A DNA stretch of 64,000 nt from an uncultured Eubacteriales bacterium (GTDB taxonomy: Bacteria; Bacillota; Clostridia; Lachnospirales; Lachnospiraceae), in contig URMF01000008.1 in assembly GCA_900548855.1 (NCBI GenBank), positions 12,247 to 76,246 of the forward strand. Direction: 5' to 3'. Made by a program: the position numbers and the translations under genes. Below the pieces are notes generated by a model. It searched no databases, had not been told where the DNA came from, and was given only the letters and a program-made list of their open reading frames with translations. Positions 8,888-16,595 of this stretch are shown here, piece by piece (position 1 is the stretch's first letter; every line of letters starts with the position of its first letter).

Positions 8888-8919
8888 AAAAGAACCGTTG
8901 CAATAGCAGCGGTTCTTTT
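8888..8919 (+). terminator. Rho-independent terminator after pckA
   Basis: AAAAGAACCG (8888-8897) pairs perfectly with CGGTTCTTTT (8910-8919), with a 12-base loop and a T-rich 3' side running into TTTTGTTAT. Confidence 0.85.
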
Positions 8920-8930
8920 GTTATAATTAA

Positions 8931-9062
8931 TTATGCTCTGATAATCGGATAAAAGGTACATTTAAGTTGGGAGAAACATGGGCAATTCCAGACAATGCAG
9001 AGAAACCAGAGGATAATAGAAAGGTAAGAAAACAAAATGAAAACAAATCTAAACGCCATTGA
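8931..9062 (+). pseudogene. C-terminal fragment of an excisionase-like helix-turn-helix protein
   Basis: Between the stop at 8928-8930 and the stop at 9060-9062 one frame reads RIKGTFKLGETWAIPDNAEK, followed by PEDNRKV and a basic tail. This matches the usual C-terminus of small Firmicute DNA-binding/excisionase-like proteins (a GAFKxGxxWAIPxxAEKPxDxR pattern that I know from that group). The frame has no start codon and lacks the whole helix-turn-helix, so it is a remnant. It begins just after the pckA terminator and ends inside the first methyltransferase gene. I read it as the scar of a mobile element that carried the defence island; no integrase survives in this window. Confidence 0.5.
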
Positions 9063-10098
9063 TTTATTTTGTGGATGCGGTGGTTTATCTTATGGATTTG
9101 AAAAGGCAGGCTACAACATTTTACTGGGAATAGATAATGATGCTAAAGCATTAGAAACATTTGAATTAAATCATAAAGGGTCAAAATCAATTTGCGGAGA
9201 TATAACGGCAATAACATATGAAAATGATATAAAACCATTGATTGGAAATAAAACAATAGATGTCATTATTGGTGGACCTCCTTGTCAGGGAATGTCGCTT
9301 TCAGGTCCAAGAAAATTTAACGATCCAAGAAATAAACTTTATTTGACATATATACGTTTAGTGGAAGAAATCAAGCCGAAAGCGTTTGTAATTGAAAATG
9401 TTCCGGGACTTGTAGGCTTGTTTGGCGGACAGATAAAAGATAGTATTATTCAGAAATTTACTGATTTGGGATATGAAATCCAATATAAAATATTATGTGC
9501 GGCGGATTATGGGGTACCACAAAATAGGAAGCGTGTAGTGTTTGTGGGAATGAAAAAGGGACATTATGAATATCCCAAAGTTAATCCCAGAACTGTAAGT
9601 TGTAGTATGGCATTGTCTGATCTTCCAATATTGGAGAATGAATTAGGCAGTGAGAATGCACCATATCTAACAGATGCACAGAATGATTATCAAAAATTAA
9701 TGAGAAAAAATTCAAGTGTGGTTAGAAATCATGTCGCTGCAAATCATTCTGATAAAGTAAAAAAAATAATATCTTTGGTTCCGGATGGTGGAAATTACAA
9801 GGATTTACCCGAGGAATATAGAAATAGTAGAAATTTCCATGTTGCTTGGACAAGATTTGCAAGTGATAAACCTGCACCTACGATTGATACAGGGCATAGA
9901 CATCATTTTCACTATAAATATAATCGTGTACCGACAGTTAGGGAGTGTGCAAGATTGCAATCGTTTCCGGATGATTTTGTTTTTTTAGGAAACAAAACGC
10001 AGCAGTTTAGACAAGTGGGAAATGCAGTTCCGCCGCTTATGGCACAGTGTATTGCAGAGCAATTAACAAAAGCGTTAGGAGATGAAAATAATGGCTGA
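9037..10098 (+). CDS. DNA (cytosine-5-)-methyltransferase, first of two
   Basis: 353 residues with the complete C5-methyltransferase motif series: DLFCGCGGLSYGF (motif I, SAM site), GGPPCQGMS with catalytic Cys83 (motif IV), FVIENVPG (motif VI, Glu120), VPQNRKRVVFVG (motif VIII) and QVGNAVPP (motif X). The target recognition domain would lie at about residues 180-300. It transfers a methyl group to C5 of cytosine in a specific DNA site, protecting it from the partner nuclease. Its end overlaps the nuclease gene by 8 bp. The ribosome site (GAAAGG) is weak. The coding sequence is clearly more AT-rich than pckA, as expected of acquired DNA. Confidence 0.93.
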   Translation: MKTNLNAIDLFCGCGGLSYGFEKAGYNILLGIDNDAKALETFELNHKGSKSICGDITAITYENDIKPLIGNKTIDVIIGGPPCQGMSLSGPRKFNDPRNKLYLTYIRLVEEIKPKAFVIENVPGLVGLFGGQIKDSIIQKFTDLGYEIQYKILCAADYGVPQNRKRVVFVGMKKGHYEYPKVNPRTVSCSMALSDLPILENELGSENAPYLTDAQNDYQKLMRKNSSVVRNHVAANHSDKVKKIISLVPDGGNYKDLPEEYRNSRNFHVAWTRFASDKPAPTIDTGHRHHFHYKYNRVPTVRECARLQSFPDDFVFLGNKTQQFRQVGNAVPPLMAQCIAEQLTKALGDENNG

Positions 10099-11554
10099 AT
10101 ATTATATACCAGAAGAGTATTATTTTAGGTTACATCATGTCAGACCTCGTTTTAAAGGGGATATAGAAAATGTTTTAATATATGTTGCAGAGGAAATTTC
10201 AAGGGTAGGTGAGAAAGTAACAGATGATTTTGTTGCTGATTTGAATGCTGCCTTGTTCCGTTATCCGGGGAATGCACATAGGGAATTAAAAACAATCAAC
10301 AATTGGAGAACAGAGATTTCAGCCTTATTTGGATTTATACAACATACTGAGACAACAGATAAACCGGGTAGACGTGCAATAGAATTAGCTAATAATCAAG
10401 ACTTGGTTGAGTGCTTTAAAGTGTTTCTATACAATTTTCAATACCCGGGCGCACATATAAAACCTAAGGCGGTATTGGATCAGATAGAGCAAGGTATAAA
10501 ATTTAAACCGGCACAATATATTTTGCAATTATTAAGATATGCTAATAGAGAAGGTGGAAATTCTATTGGGATAACTAAACCAGAAGCGTGTCATTGTATA
10601 TTTAATGATTTGCGTGTAACTAGAGATCACGAAGGTGTTGGGAATACCTGGAAGAGGATTTCAGATAATCGAAAGAACAGAATGACTTATGATCAAACGG
10701 GTGATGTTGTACGTTACGCAGGTGATATTTTGGATTACATGGAGATTGCCAATCTCTTGAAAACTTATGATAGCAGAACATACTATCTTAATACGTTGGA
10801 AGAAGAATCGATTATAAAATTTTGTGAATCCAATGAGTGGTTTGATGGATATGACAACATGATACAAAATCATCACGGAAGTTTGGAGACTGTGAAAGCT
10901 TGTAGTGACGGTTGGTTTGCATATGTCAATAGGGATATGGAGAATACGGATTTTTCAACAGATATTTTGGCATATATTGCAAATGATGAGGAAGAATTAA
11001 ATCAGCTAAAAGAAAATGCAAGGAATGCCAAAGATGCTGGATTAGCAGATTTTATTGAAAGAGATGATGTGATTGAAAAGCGTATTGCTATATATTATGA
11101 TATGCTTACAACAAAAGATATAGGAGACATAGGTGAAAGTCTGGTTCATGGGCATGAGTGTATGAGGATAAAATTAGGCGGTCGTGAGGATTTGATTCAT
11201 TTGATTAAGCGAATACCTACTCAATTTGCTGTTGGATATGATATTAGTTCGGTAGAGTTGGATGAGCGAAAGAGATATATTGAAGTTAAGACGACTATTA
11301 GTTCAAAACCATTACATTTTAATAGAATTCATTTGACAAAAAATGAGTGGAACACAGCTAGTAGTACTCATGATAGGTATTATGTATATCGCTTGCTGCT
11401 TAGTAAAACTGAGCGAAAATTATTTTTGTTACAGGATCCGGTAGGACTTTATAAACAAGATAAAATTGATATGATACCTGCGGATGGAGCGGATATAACA
11501 TTTGACCCCAAGCAAGTGGGACAATTTGAGGAGTTGTTAACATGGAAAAATTAA
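10091..11554 (+). CDS. Probable restriction endonuclease with a C-terminal NOV_C/PD-(D/E)XK-like domain
   Basis: About 487 residues. The N-terminal two thirds (residues 1-330) is a soluble domain that I do not recognise. The C-terminal part has a nuclease-like pattern: Glu349 in DIGDIGESLVHGHE, Asp384 in VGYDISSVE and Glu398-x-Lys400 in YIEVKTT. This resembles the NOV_C (protein NO VEIN C-terminal, formerly DUF3883) group of the PD-(D/E)XK fold. Lying between two cytosine-5 methyltransferases and overlapping both (8 and 13 bp), it is most likely the cleaving subunit of a restriction-modification system. I prefer the ATG at 10091 over 10082, because GGAG (10078-10081) directly abuts 10082 but is 9 bases before 10091. 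Confidence 0.75.
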   Translation: MAEYYIPEEYYFRLHHVRPRFKGDIENVLIYVAEEISRVGEKVTDDFVADLNAALFRYPGNAHRELKTINNWRTEISALFGFIQHTETTDKPGRRAIELANNQDLVECFKVFLYNFQYPGAHIKPKAVLDQIEQGIKFKPAQYILQLLRYANREGGNSIGITKPEACHCIFNDLRVTRDHEGVGNTWKRISDNRKNRMTYDQTGDVVRYAGDILDYMEIANLLKTYDSRTYYLNTLEEESIIKFCESNEWFDGYDNMIQNHHGSLETVKACSDGWFAYVNRDMENTDFSTDILAYIANDEEELNQLKENARNAKDAGLADFIERDDVIEKRIAIYYDMLTTKDIGDIGESLVHGHECMRIKLGGREDLIHLIKRIPTQFAVGYDISSVELDERKRYIEVKTTISSKPLHFNRIHLTKNEWNTASSTHDRYYVYRLLLSKTERKLFLLQDPVGLYKQDKIDMIPADGADITFDPKQVGQFEELLTWKN

Positions 11555-12507
11555 AAGTAGCATCATTGTTTTGTGGATGTGGCGGAACCGATGTTGGATT
11601 GTTAGGTGATTTTGATTTCTTGGGTAAACATTATGCTTCTAATGGCATGGAGATAGTTTACGCCAATGATATTGATGATAATGCTTGTAATATTTTTAAA
11701 GAAAATTTTGGAATTACACCTGATAACCGTGATATTAGAGAGATAAAGTCAGAAGAGATACCAGAGTTTGATATTTTGACAGGTGGTTTTCCATGTCAGT
11801 CTTTTTCTATTATTGCACAGAATCCCAAACGTCTCGGTGTGAAGGATGAAAGAGGAAAGCTGTTTTTTGAGATGTGCAGGATTTTAAGAGAAAGACAACC
11901 TAAATGTTTTATCGCAGAGAATGTAAAGGGCATTCTTACGGCAAATGAAAAAAGTGCATTTCCTTTAATCTTGAAAGAATTTGAAGAAAGTGGGTATGAT
12001 GTTCAGTACCGCATTTTGAATTCAGCAAACTATGGAGTGCCACAAAAGAGGGAACGTGTGATTATTGTTGGATTTAGAAAAGATTTAAATATAGATTTTT
12101 CATTTCCGGATGTGGAGATAGAAGATGAAAATAATTTTGCACCACTTAAAAAAGTCATAGAGAAAAAAGTGGATGAAAAATATTTTTTTAGTGAACGTGC
12201 TGTAGCTGGAATGATGAAAAAAAGAGAGAGTATGAACAAAGGAAGGGCACAGGATATTAATAAGCCTTGTAATACGGTGGGGGCGCATTTGGCAAAAGTG
12301 TCTTTGAACAGTACAGATCCGGTGCTTATGGAAGGAAAGAGATATCGGAGATTTACACCTAGAGAAGTGGCGAGAATACAGTCTTTCCCAGATGATTTTG
12401 AACTTGTTGGAAGTGAGGCTGCCCAGTATAGAGCCTTGGGAAATGCCATTCCCCCGGTGATGTTTTGGTATGTGGCAAAGGCGGTAAAGGATAAATTGCA
12501 AGTTTAG
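11542..12507 (+). CDS. DNA (cytosine-5-)-methyltransferase, second of two
   Basis: 321 residues with motif I SLFCGCGGTDVGL, motif IV GGFPCQSFS (catalytic Cys85), motif VI FIAENVKG, motif VIII VPQKRERVIIVGF and motif X ALGNAIPP. It differs clearly from the methyltransferase at 9037, so this is not a recent duplication. Two different C5 enzymes around one nuclease suggest an asymmetric recognition site with each strand methylated by its own enzyme, as in other two-methyltransferase systems such as LlaJI and BsuMI. The start overlaps the nuclease end by 13 bp. Translation probably depends on coupling to the nuclease gene, with GAGGAG upstream of the ATG. Confidence 0.93.
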   Translation: MEKLKVASLFCGCGGTDVGLLGDFDFLGKHYASNGMEIVYANDIDDNACNIFKENFGITPDNRDIREIKSEEIPEFDILTGGFPCQSFSIIAQNPKRLGVKDERGKLFFEMCRILRERQPKCFIAENVKGILTANEKSAFPLILKEFEESGYDVQYRILNSANYGVPQKRERVIIVGFRKDLNIDFSFPDVEIEDENNFAPLKKVIEKKVDEKYFFSERAVAGMMKKRESMNKGRAQDINKPCNTVGAHLAKVSLNSTDPVLMEGKRYRRFTPREVARIQSFPDDFELVGSEAAQYRALGNAIPPVMFWYVAKAVKDKLQV

Positions 12508-12558
12508 TAACATATGTGAGAAATATAGTATTGGATTGATGTTAAATGGAGGAGAGTT

Positions 12559-14718
12559 ATGTTCTTAAAACAAATACATGTGGAAAATTTCAGATTGTTA
12601 ATGAATTATGATGTTACATTGGATGATAAACTTACTCTTTTCGTTGGAAAAAACAATGCGGGAAAAACATCATTGATGAATCTTATGTCTATGGTGGTAA
12701 ATGGAAATGAGTTGAAATATGATGATTATCCAATACAATGTCGACATGAATTATATGCAGCTTTTTTTGAGTTATGGAATGAAACTATCACATTTGATGA
12801 TTGCATAAAGAAAATTCCTATTTCAATGATTCGTCTATGCATTGATTATTCTAGCGAAAGCGATGATACATATTTAGGTGGCTTATCACCATTTATTATT
12901 GACTTAGATGAAAATATATCAGAGGCAATTGTTGTCGCAAAATATAGTTTTATTGCTACTAATGATATTTTGAATGAAATAAAAAAGGATTATTATAAAA
13001 CAATTGAAGTTATAGAAAGCAACAATAAGGGCACAGATGAAATATCAGATAATGATACTAAAATACAAATAGATTCAGAAAAAGATCAAGATACAAATGT
13101 TGTTTCGAATACTGAAATTATTTCAAGTATTGTTGAGAAATACTTTTTTAGATTATTTACGTTACAAATTTTTGCAATCAATCCGAATGATGAGAAAAAT
13201 GTACAAATCAAATCAAAAACAGAATTAAAAAATTTATTTGTTTTAGGAACAGTTGGCGCTGAGAGAAGTTTAGATGAAGCTGATGATGCATCAGATAGAT
13301 CACTAAGTATTGTAATGAGCCGTTTGTTTAAAAGTGATATGTCAGGGGTAGAGGAAGAGATTGCAGAACGAACGGCGAGTCTCAATGATTTTGTCGATGA
13401 ACAAAGTCTGAAAGCTGAAAATATAGTGAATAACATATTATCTGATATTGTTGATAATATGATTTCCTTTGGATATCCAACGGTAGAAGATATGCAATTA
13501 TATGCCAAAACAAGATTTTCTATGAAAAATGACATAATAAATAATACGGATTTGCAATATGTTACAACTGGTAATGAAGAAACATTGCCAAGCTCTCATA
13601 ATGGGTTGGGTTATAAAAATCTTATTAAGATAACATTATTGTTAAAAGAATTTTCTATAAATGTAAAACAAAGTGCAAAAAGCGCAATACCAATCTTGTT
13701 TTTAGAAGAACCAGAGGCACATATGCATCCGCAATTGCAAGAAGTTTTTGTGGAACATTTGCAGGATGTTCTTTCAAAATTTGCAGGAAATAAGATACAG
13801 ATAATTATGTCTACGCATTCACCACATATTGCAAATACTGTTCCGTTTAGAAATATAAGATATTTAAGGAGAAAATCTGATTGTGTAATTTGTAAAAACC
13901 TGAATGAGTTTGGAACAAAAGATAGTACATCTGAAGATGAATATAGGGAAAATATAGAATTTTTGCAAAAATACTTAACATTAAGTAGATGCGATTTATA
14001 TTTTTGTGATAAGGCAATTTTGGTGGAGGGAGCAGCAGAGCGTTTGTTAATTCCTGATATGATAAGAAAGTGTGATGAACGAGGAAAGTTCGGAGAGGCA
14101 AGACCAAATTTAACCTCCCAATATTGTTCAATTATTGAGGTTGGAGGTGCATATGCACATCGATTTCTGAATTTTGTTAACTTTTTGGAAATACCAACGC
14201 TTATTTTAACGGATATAGATTTTGTTGATGCAAAGAATAACAAGACACTAAGAAAAAATGCTGAAAATACATCTAATGCGACAATTAAGAGATGGGGGCA
14301 TGATATTCTAAATGTAGCTTTATCCAATAAAATTGATTTGAAAGATATTTTTGGTTTAAAAGACGAGGAAAAAACAAATGGATTAGTACACATAGAATTT
14401 CAGAGAGAAGAGAATAGCGCATATCCAAGAAGTCTGGAAGAAGCTATTATGAACGTGAATAGGGAATATTATGGGATCGCTGAAGATGAAACAGACATAG
14501 ATTTTGATGAAAAGGAAAAGAAAAAAACAGATTTTGCGTTAGATTTAATCTTTGGTGAGATTGCCAATAGTTATCAAATACCATCATATATTGAAAAAGG
14601 ACTTGTATGGTTAAATGCGCAGTCGAAAATGCCTACATATGTAGAACCAAAGAGAAAATGCAAAAGAATATATAAGAAGAATAGATTGCAAAAAGAGGAG
14701 GATGGCGATGTGCGGTAA
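12559..14718 (+). CDS. OLD-family ATPase/TOPRIM nuclease, Gabija GajA-like
   Basis: 719 residues. An N-terminal ABC-type ATPase has Walker A GKNNAGKTS (residues 30-38), a signature-like SSHNGLGYKNL, Walker B ILFLEEPEAHMHP and the switch histidine in STHSPHIAN. A TOPRIM domain follows, with Glu in AILVEGAAERLLIP and an acidic LTDIDFVD strand; these coordinate metal for DNA cleavage. With the UvrD-like gene that overlaps it by 11 bp, this gives the GajA-GajB order of the Gabija anti-phage system. It is about 140 residues longer than the studied Bacillus cereus GajA (~578). Part of the excess is an acidic, low-complexity stretch near residues 150-190. GGAGGAG precedes the ATG. A class 2 OLD protein outside Gabija proper is the alternative. 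Confidence 0.85.
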   Translation: MFLKQIHVENFRLLMNYDVTLDDKLTLFVGKNNAGKTSLMNLMSMVVNGNELKYDDYPIQCRHELYAAFFELWNETITFDDCIKKIPISMIRLCIDYSSESDDTYLGGLSPFIIDLDENISEAIVVAKYSFIATNDILNEIKKDYYKTIEVIESNNKGTDEISDNDTKIQIDSEKDQDTNVVSNTEIISSIVEKYFFRLFTLQIFAINPNDEKNVQIKSKTELKNLFVLGTVGAERSLDEADDASDRSLSIVMSRLFKSDMSGVEEEIAERTASLNDFVDEQSLKAENIVNNILSDIVDNMISFGYPTVEDMQLYAKTRFSMKNDIINNTDLQYVTTGNEETLPSSHNGLGYKNLIKITLLLKEFSINVKQSAKSAIPILFLEEPEAHMHPQLQEVFVEHLQDVLSKFAGNKIQIIMSTHSPHIANTVPFRNIRYLRRKSDCVICKNLNEFGTKDSTSEDEYRENIEFLQKYLTLSRCDLYFCDKAILVEGAAERLLIPDMIRKCDERGKFGEARPNLTSQYCSIIEVGGAYAHRFLNFVNFLEIPTLILTDIDFVDAKNNKTLRKNAENTSNATIKRWGHDILNVALSNKIDLKDIFGLKDEEKTNGLVHIEFQREENSAYPRSLEEAIMNVNREYYGIAEDETDIDFDEKEKKKTDFALDLIFGEIANSYQIPSYIEKGLVWLNAQSKMPTYVEPKRKCKRIYKKNRLQKEEDGDVR

Positions 14719-16426
14719 ATACGAAATAGCAAAAAAAAGAGCCGATGAGATAGATTCTGAAATCCTACAGGTTTTACAATCAAAAAAAAGTTTTAGGGTG
14801 GAAGCTGGTGCAGGTTCAGGAAAAACGTATTCACTAAATAAAGTGATAACATGGATGCAGGATAATTACTGGGATATAGTTAAGGCAAAGAAGCAAAAAG
14901 TTGCCTGCATTACATATACTAATGCTGGTGTTGATGTAATTGCCTCAAGGTTAAAAGATGACAGTTTTATTCAACCAATGACAATTCATTCATTTGCATG
15001 GGAACTTATAAGACAGTTTGAGAAAGAATTAAAGCAAAAAGTTTATGAACTGCAAATGGTGCCGATGGGGGTGGAAGAGAAAGATTTTGATAAGGTGCAA
15101 TATGAATTGGGTGTCAGATATGTAGAAGATAGAGTACTTTATTTGTATCACGATGATGTTATAGCGTTGTTTTCTGAGTTTATGAATAATGTAAAATTTA
15201 GAAGAATTTTAGCTTTACAATATCCGATTATATTGATAGATGAATATCAAGATTCTTTACGCATGGTGATTGACCAGTTTTTAAAATGGTATATAAATCA
15301 AAATGTTGGACCACAATTTGGTTTTTTTGGTGATGCATGGCAAACTATTTATGATAAAAGCTCATGTGGTTTAATCGAATCACAAAATCTTGTTGTGATT
15401 GGAAAAGAATCAAACTTTCGCTCACAGCAGGTAATAGTTGATGTATTAAACAGAATAAGACCAGAATTACCACAGATTCCAGCAACAGATGAAAATGATG
15501 GAATTGTAAAAGTTATTACTTGTAATGATTATCAAGGAAACCGTCAAAATGGATACTATAAAGGTGAGCTTCCTGATGAAATTTTGAGTGAACGAATTTC
15601 AAATTTACAAAAAAGATTAGATAGGATGTATAATTGGAATATTGAGGGTGAGCATATTACATTAATGATTACGCATAAAATGTTGGCTAAGCAACAGAAA
15701 TATGCTAATTTATTGAATATATTAGATGAGCAGTTAAAAGATGGAGAAGATCCATATTTGAAATTTTTTGATGAAATAGTAGAGCCTTTATATAGTGCAT
15801 TAGAATCAAAAAAATTAACACAATTGTTTGAAGTATTAAAAAATGATGGATATCCAATAGAATATAAGAGACAAAAGCATAGTTGGAATGAGTTAATGCA
15901 ACAATTAGAAATTGCCCGAGAAAAAACTATTAAGGATGTAGTGGAAATTTTGTATACAAGAAAGGATATACATGTACCAATACCTCCTAAAATACAAAAT
16001 AGTTATAAGAAATTCTTAGAGGATCCGGACAGCAGATATGGAAAAGGGACAATAGGGGCATTTTATAGTATCCCTTATTCAGAAGTTTTAGGGGCTCTTG
16101 CATTTTTAAGACCGGATGCAGAGTATTCGACTGATCATGGAGTAAAAGGTGAAGAATATGATAATGTGTTATTTGTAATTGGACGAGGATGGAATAACTA
16201 TCAATTTGATAAATATATGGGAACAAATTTGGCAACATTGCAGGAGAAGGAACATGATAGCTATATAAGAAATAGAAATTTATTTTATGTTTGTTGCTCA
16301 AGACCAAAGAAGCGTTTAATACTATTTGTAACAATACCCGTTGAAGGAGAGTTTCTTTCGTATTTGCAAAGTGTATTTGGAGAAGATAATATATGCTCGT
16401 ATAAAGAATTTATGGGGAATGACTGA
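14708..16426 (+). CDS. UvrD/Rep-like superfamily 1 helicase, Gabija GajB-like
   Basis: About 572 residues. Walker A is EAGAGSGKTYS near the N-terminus, motif Ia is in ACITYTNAGVDVI, Walker B is ILIDEYQDS, motif III is FFGDAWQTIYD, motif IV is in NFRSQQVIVDVLNRI, motif V is STDHGVKGEEYDNVLFV, and the last motif with its arginine is in NRNLFYVCCSRPKKRL. GajB-type proteins are shorter than full UvrD (~720) and sense DNA or nucleotides to trigger GajA; the size here suits that. The ATG at 14708 is preferred over 14702 because GAGGAGG ends at 14701, six bases before it. The end is the last coding base of the island. Confidence 0.85.
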   Translation: MCGKYEIAKKRADEIDSEILQVLQSKKSFRVEAGAGSGKTYSLNKVITWMQDNYWDIVKAKKQKVACITYTNAGVDVIASRLKDDSFIQPMTIHSFAWELIRQFEKELKQKVYELQMVPMGVEEKDFDKVQYELGVRYVEDRVLYLYHDDVIALFSEFMNNVKFRRILALQYPIILIDEYQDSLRMVIDQFLKWYINQNVGPQFGFFGDAWQTIYDKSSCGLIESQNLVVIGKESNFRSQQVIVDVLNRIRPELPQIPATDENDGIVKVITCNDYQGNRQNGYYKGELPDEILSERISNLQKRLDRMYNWNIEGEHITLMITHKMLAKQQKYANLLNILDEQLKDGEDPYLKFFDEIVEPLYSALESKKLTQLFEVLKNDGYPIEYKRQKHSWNELMQQLEIAREKTIKDVVEILYTRKDIHVPIPPKIQNSYKKFLEDPDSRYGKGTIGAFYSIPYSEVLGALAFLRPDAEYSTDHGVKGEEYDNVLFVIGRGWNNYQFDKYMGTNLATLQEKEHDSYIRNRNLFYVCCSRPKKRLILFVTIPVEGEFLSYLQSVFGEDNICSYKEFMGND

Positions 16427-16452
16427 AAGTAGAATTCAATTTTATTGTTTTC

Positions 16453-16471
16453 TGGGTACAATTTGGGTACA
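16453..16471 (+). repeat. TGGGTACA direct repeat at the right edge of the island
   Basis: TGGGTACA occurs at 16453-16460 and again at 16464-16471, one helix turn apart, 26 bp after the helicase stop. Closely spaced short repeats of this kind are seen at the ends of integrase-mobilised elements, where they act as recombinase sites. No integrase or convincing second copy is present here, so the role is inferred. Confidence 0.35.
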
Positions 16472-16595
16472 GAAGTTTTGAGAACATATTGACGACATAT
16501 AAAATATATCAAAATGATACAACTTCATCAACGGATAACACTAGATTAATATGAAAAATAAATCCTGAATTAACCCCCTTATGAGGAGAAACATT

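Noticed and set aside
9037..12507. The two methyltransferases as a recent tandem duplication
   Set aside because: Their motif sequences and target regions differ widely; only the family motifs are shared.
8952..16471. Flanking direct repeats (attL/attR) of the defence island, GGTACA on both sides
   Set aside because: Only six bases match between the two borders, so this is no better than chance.
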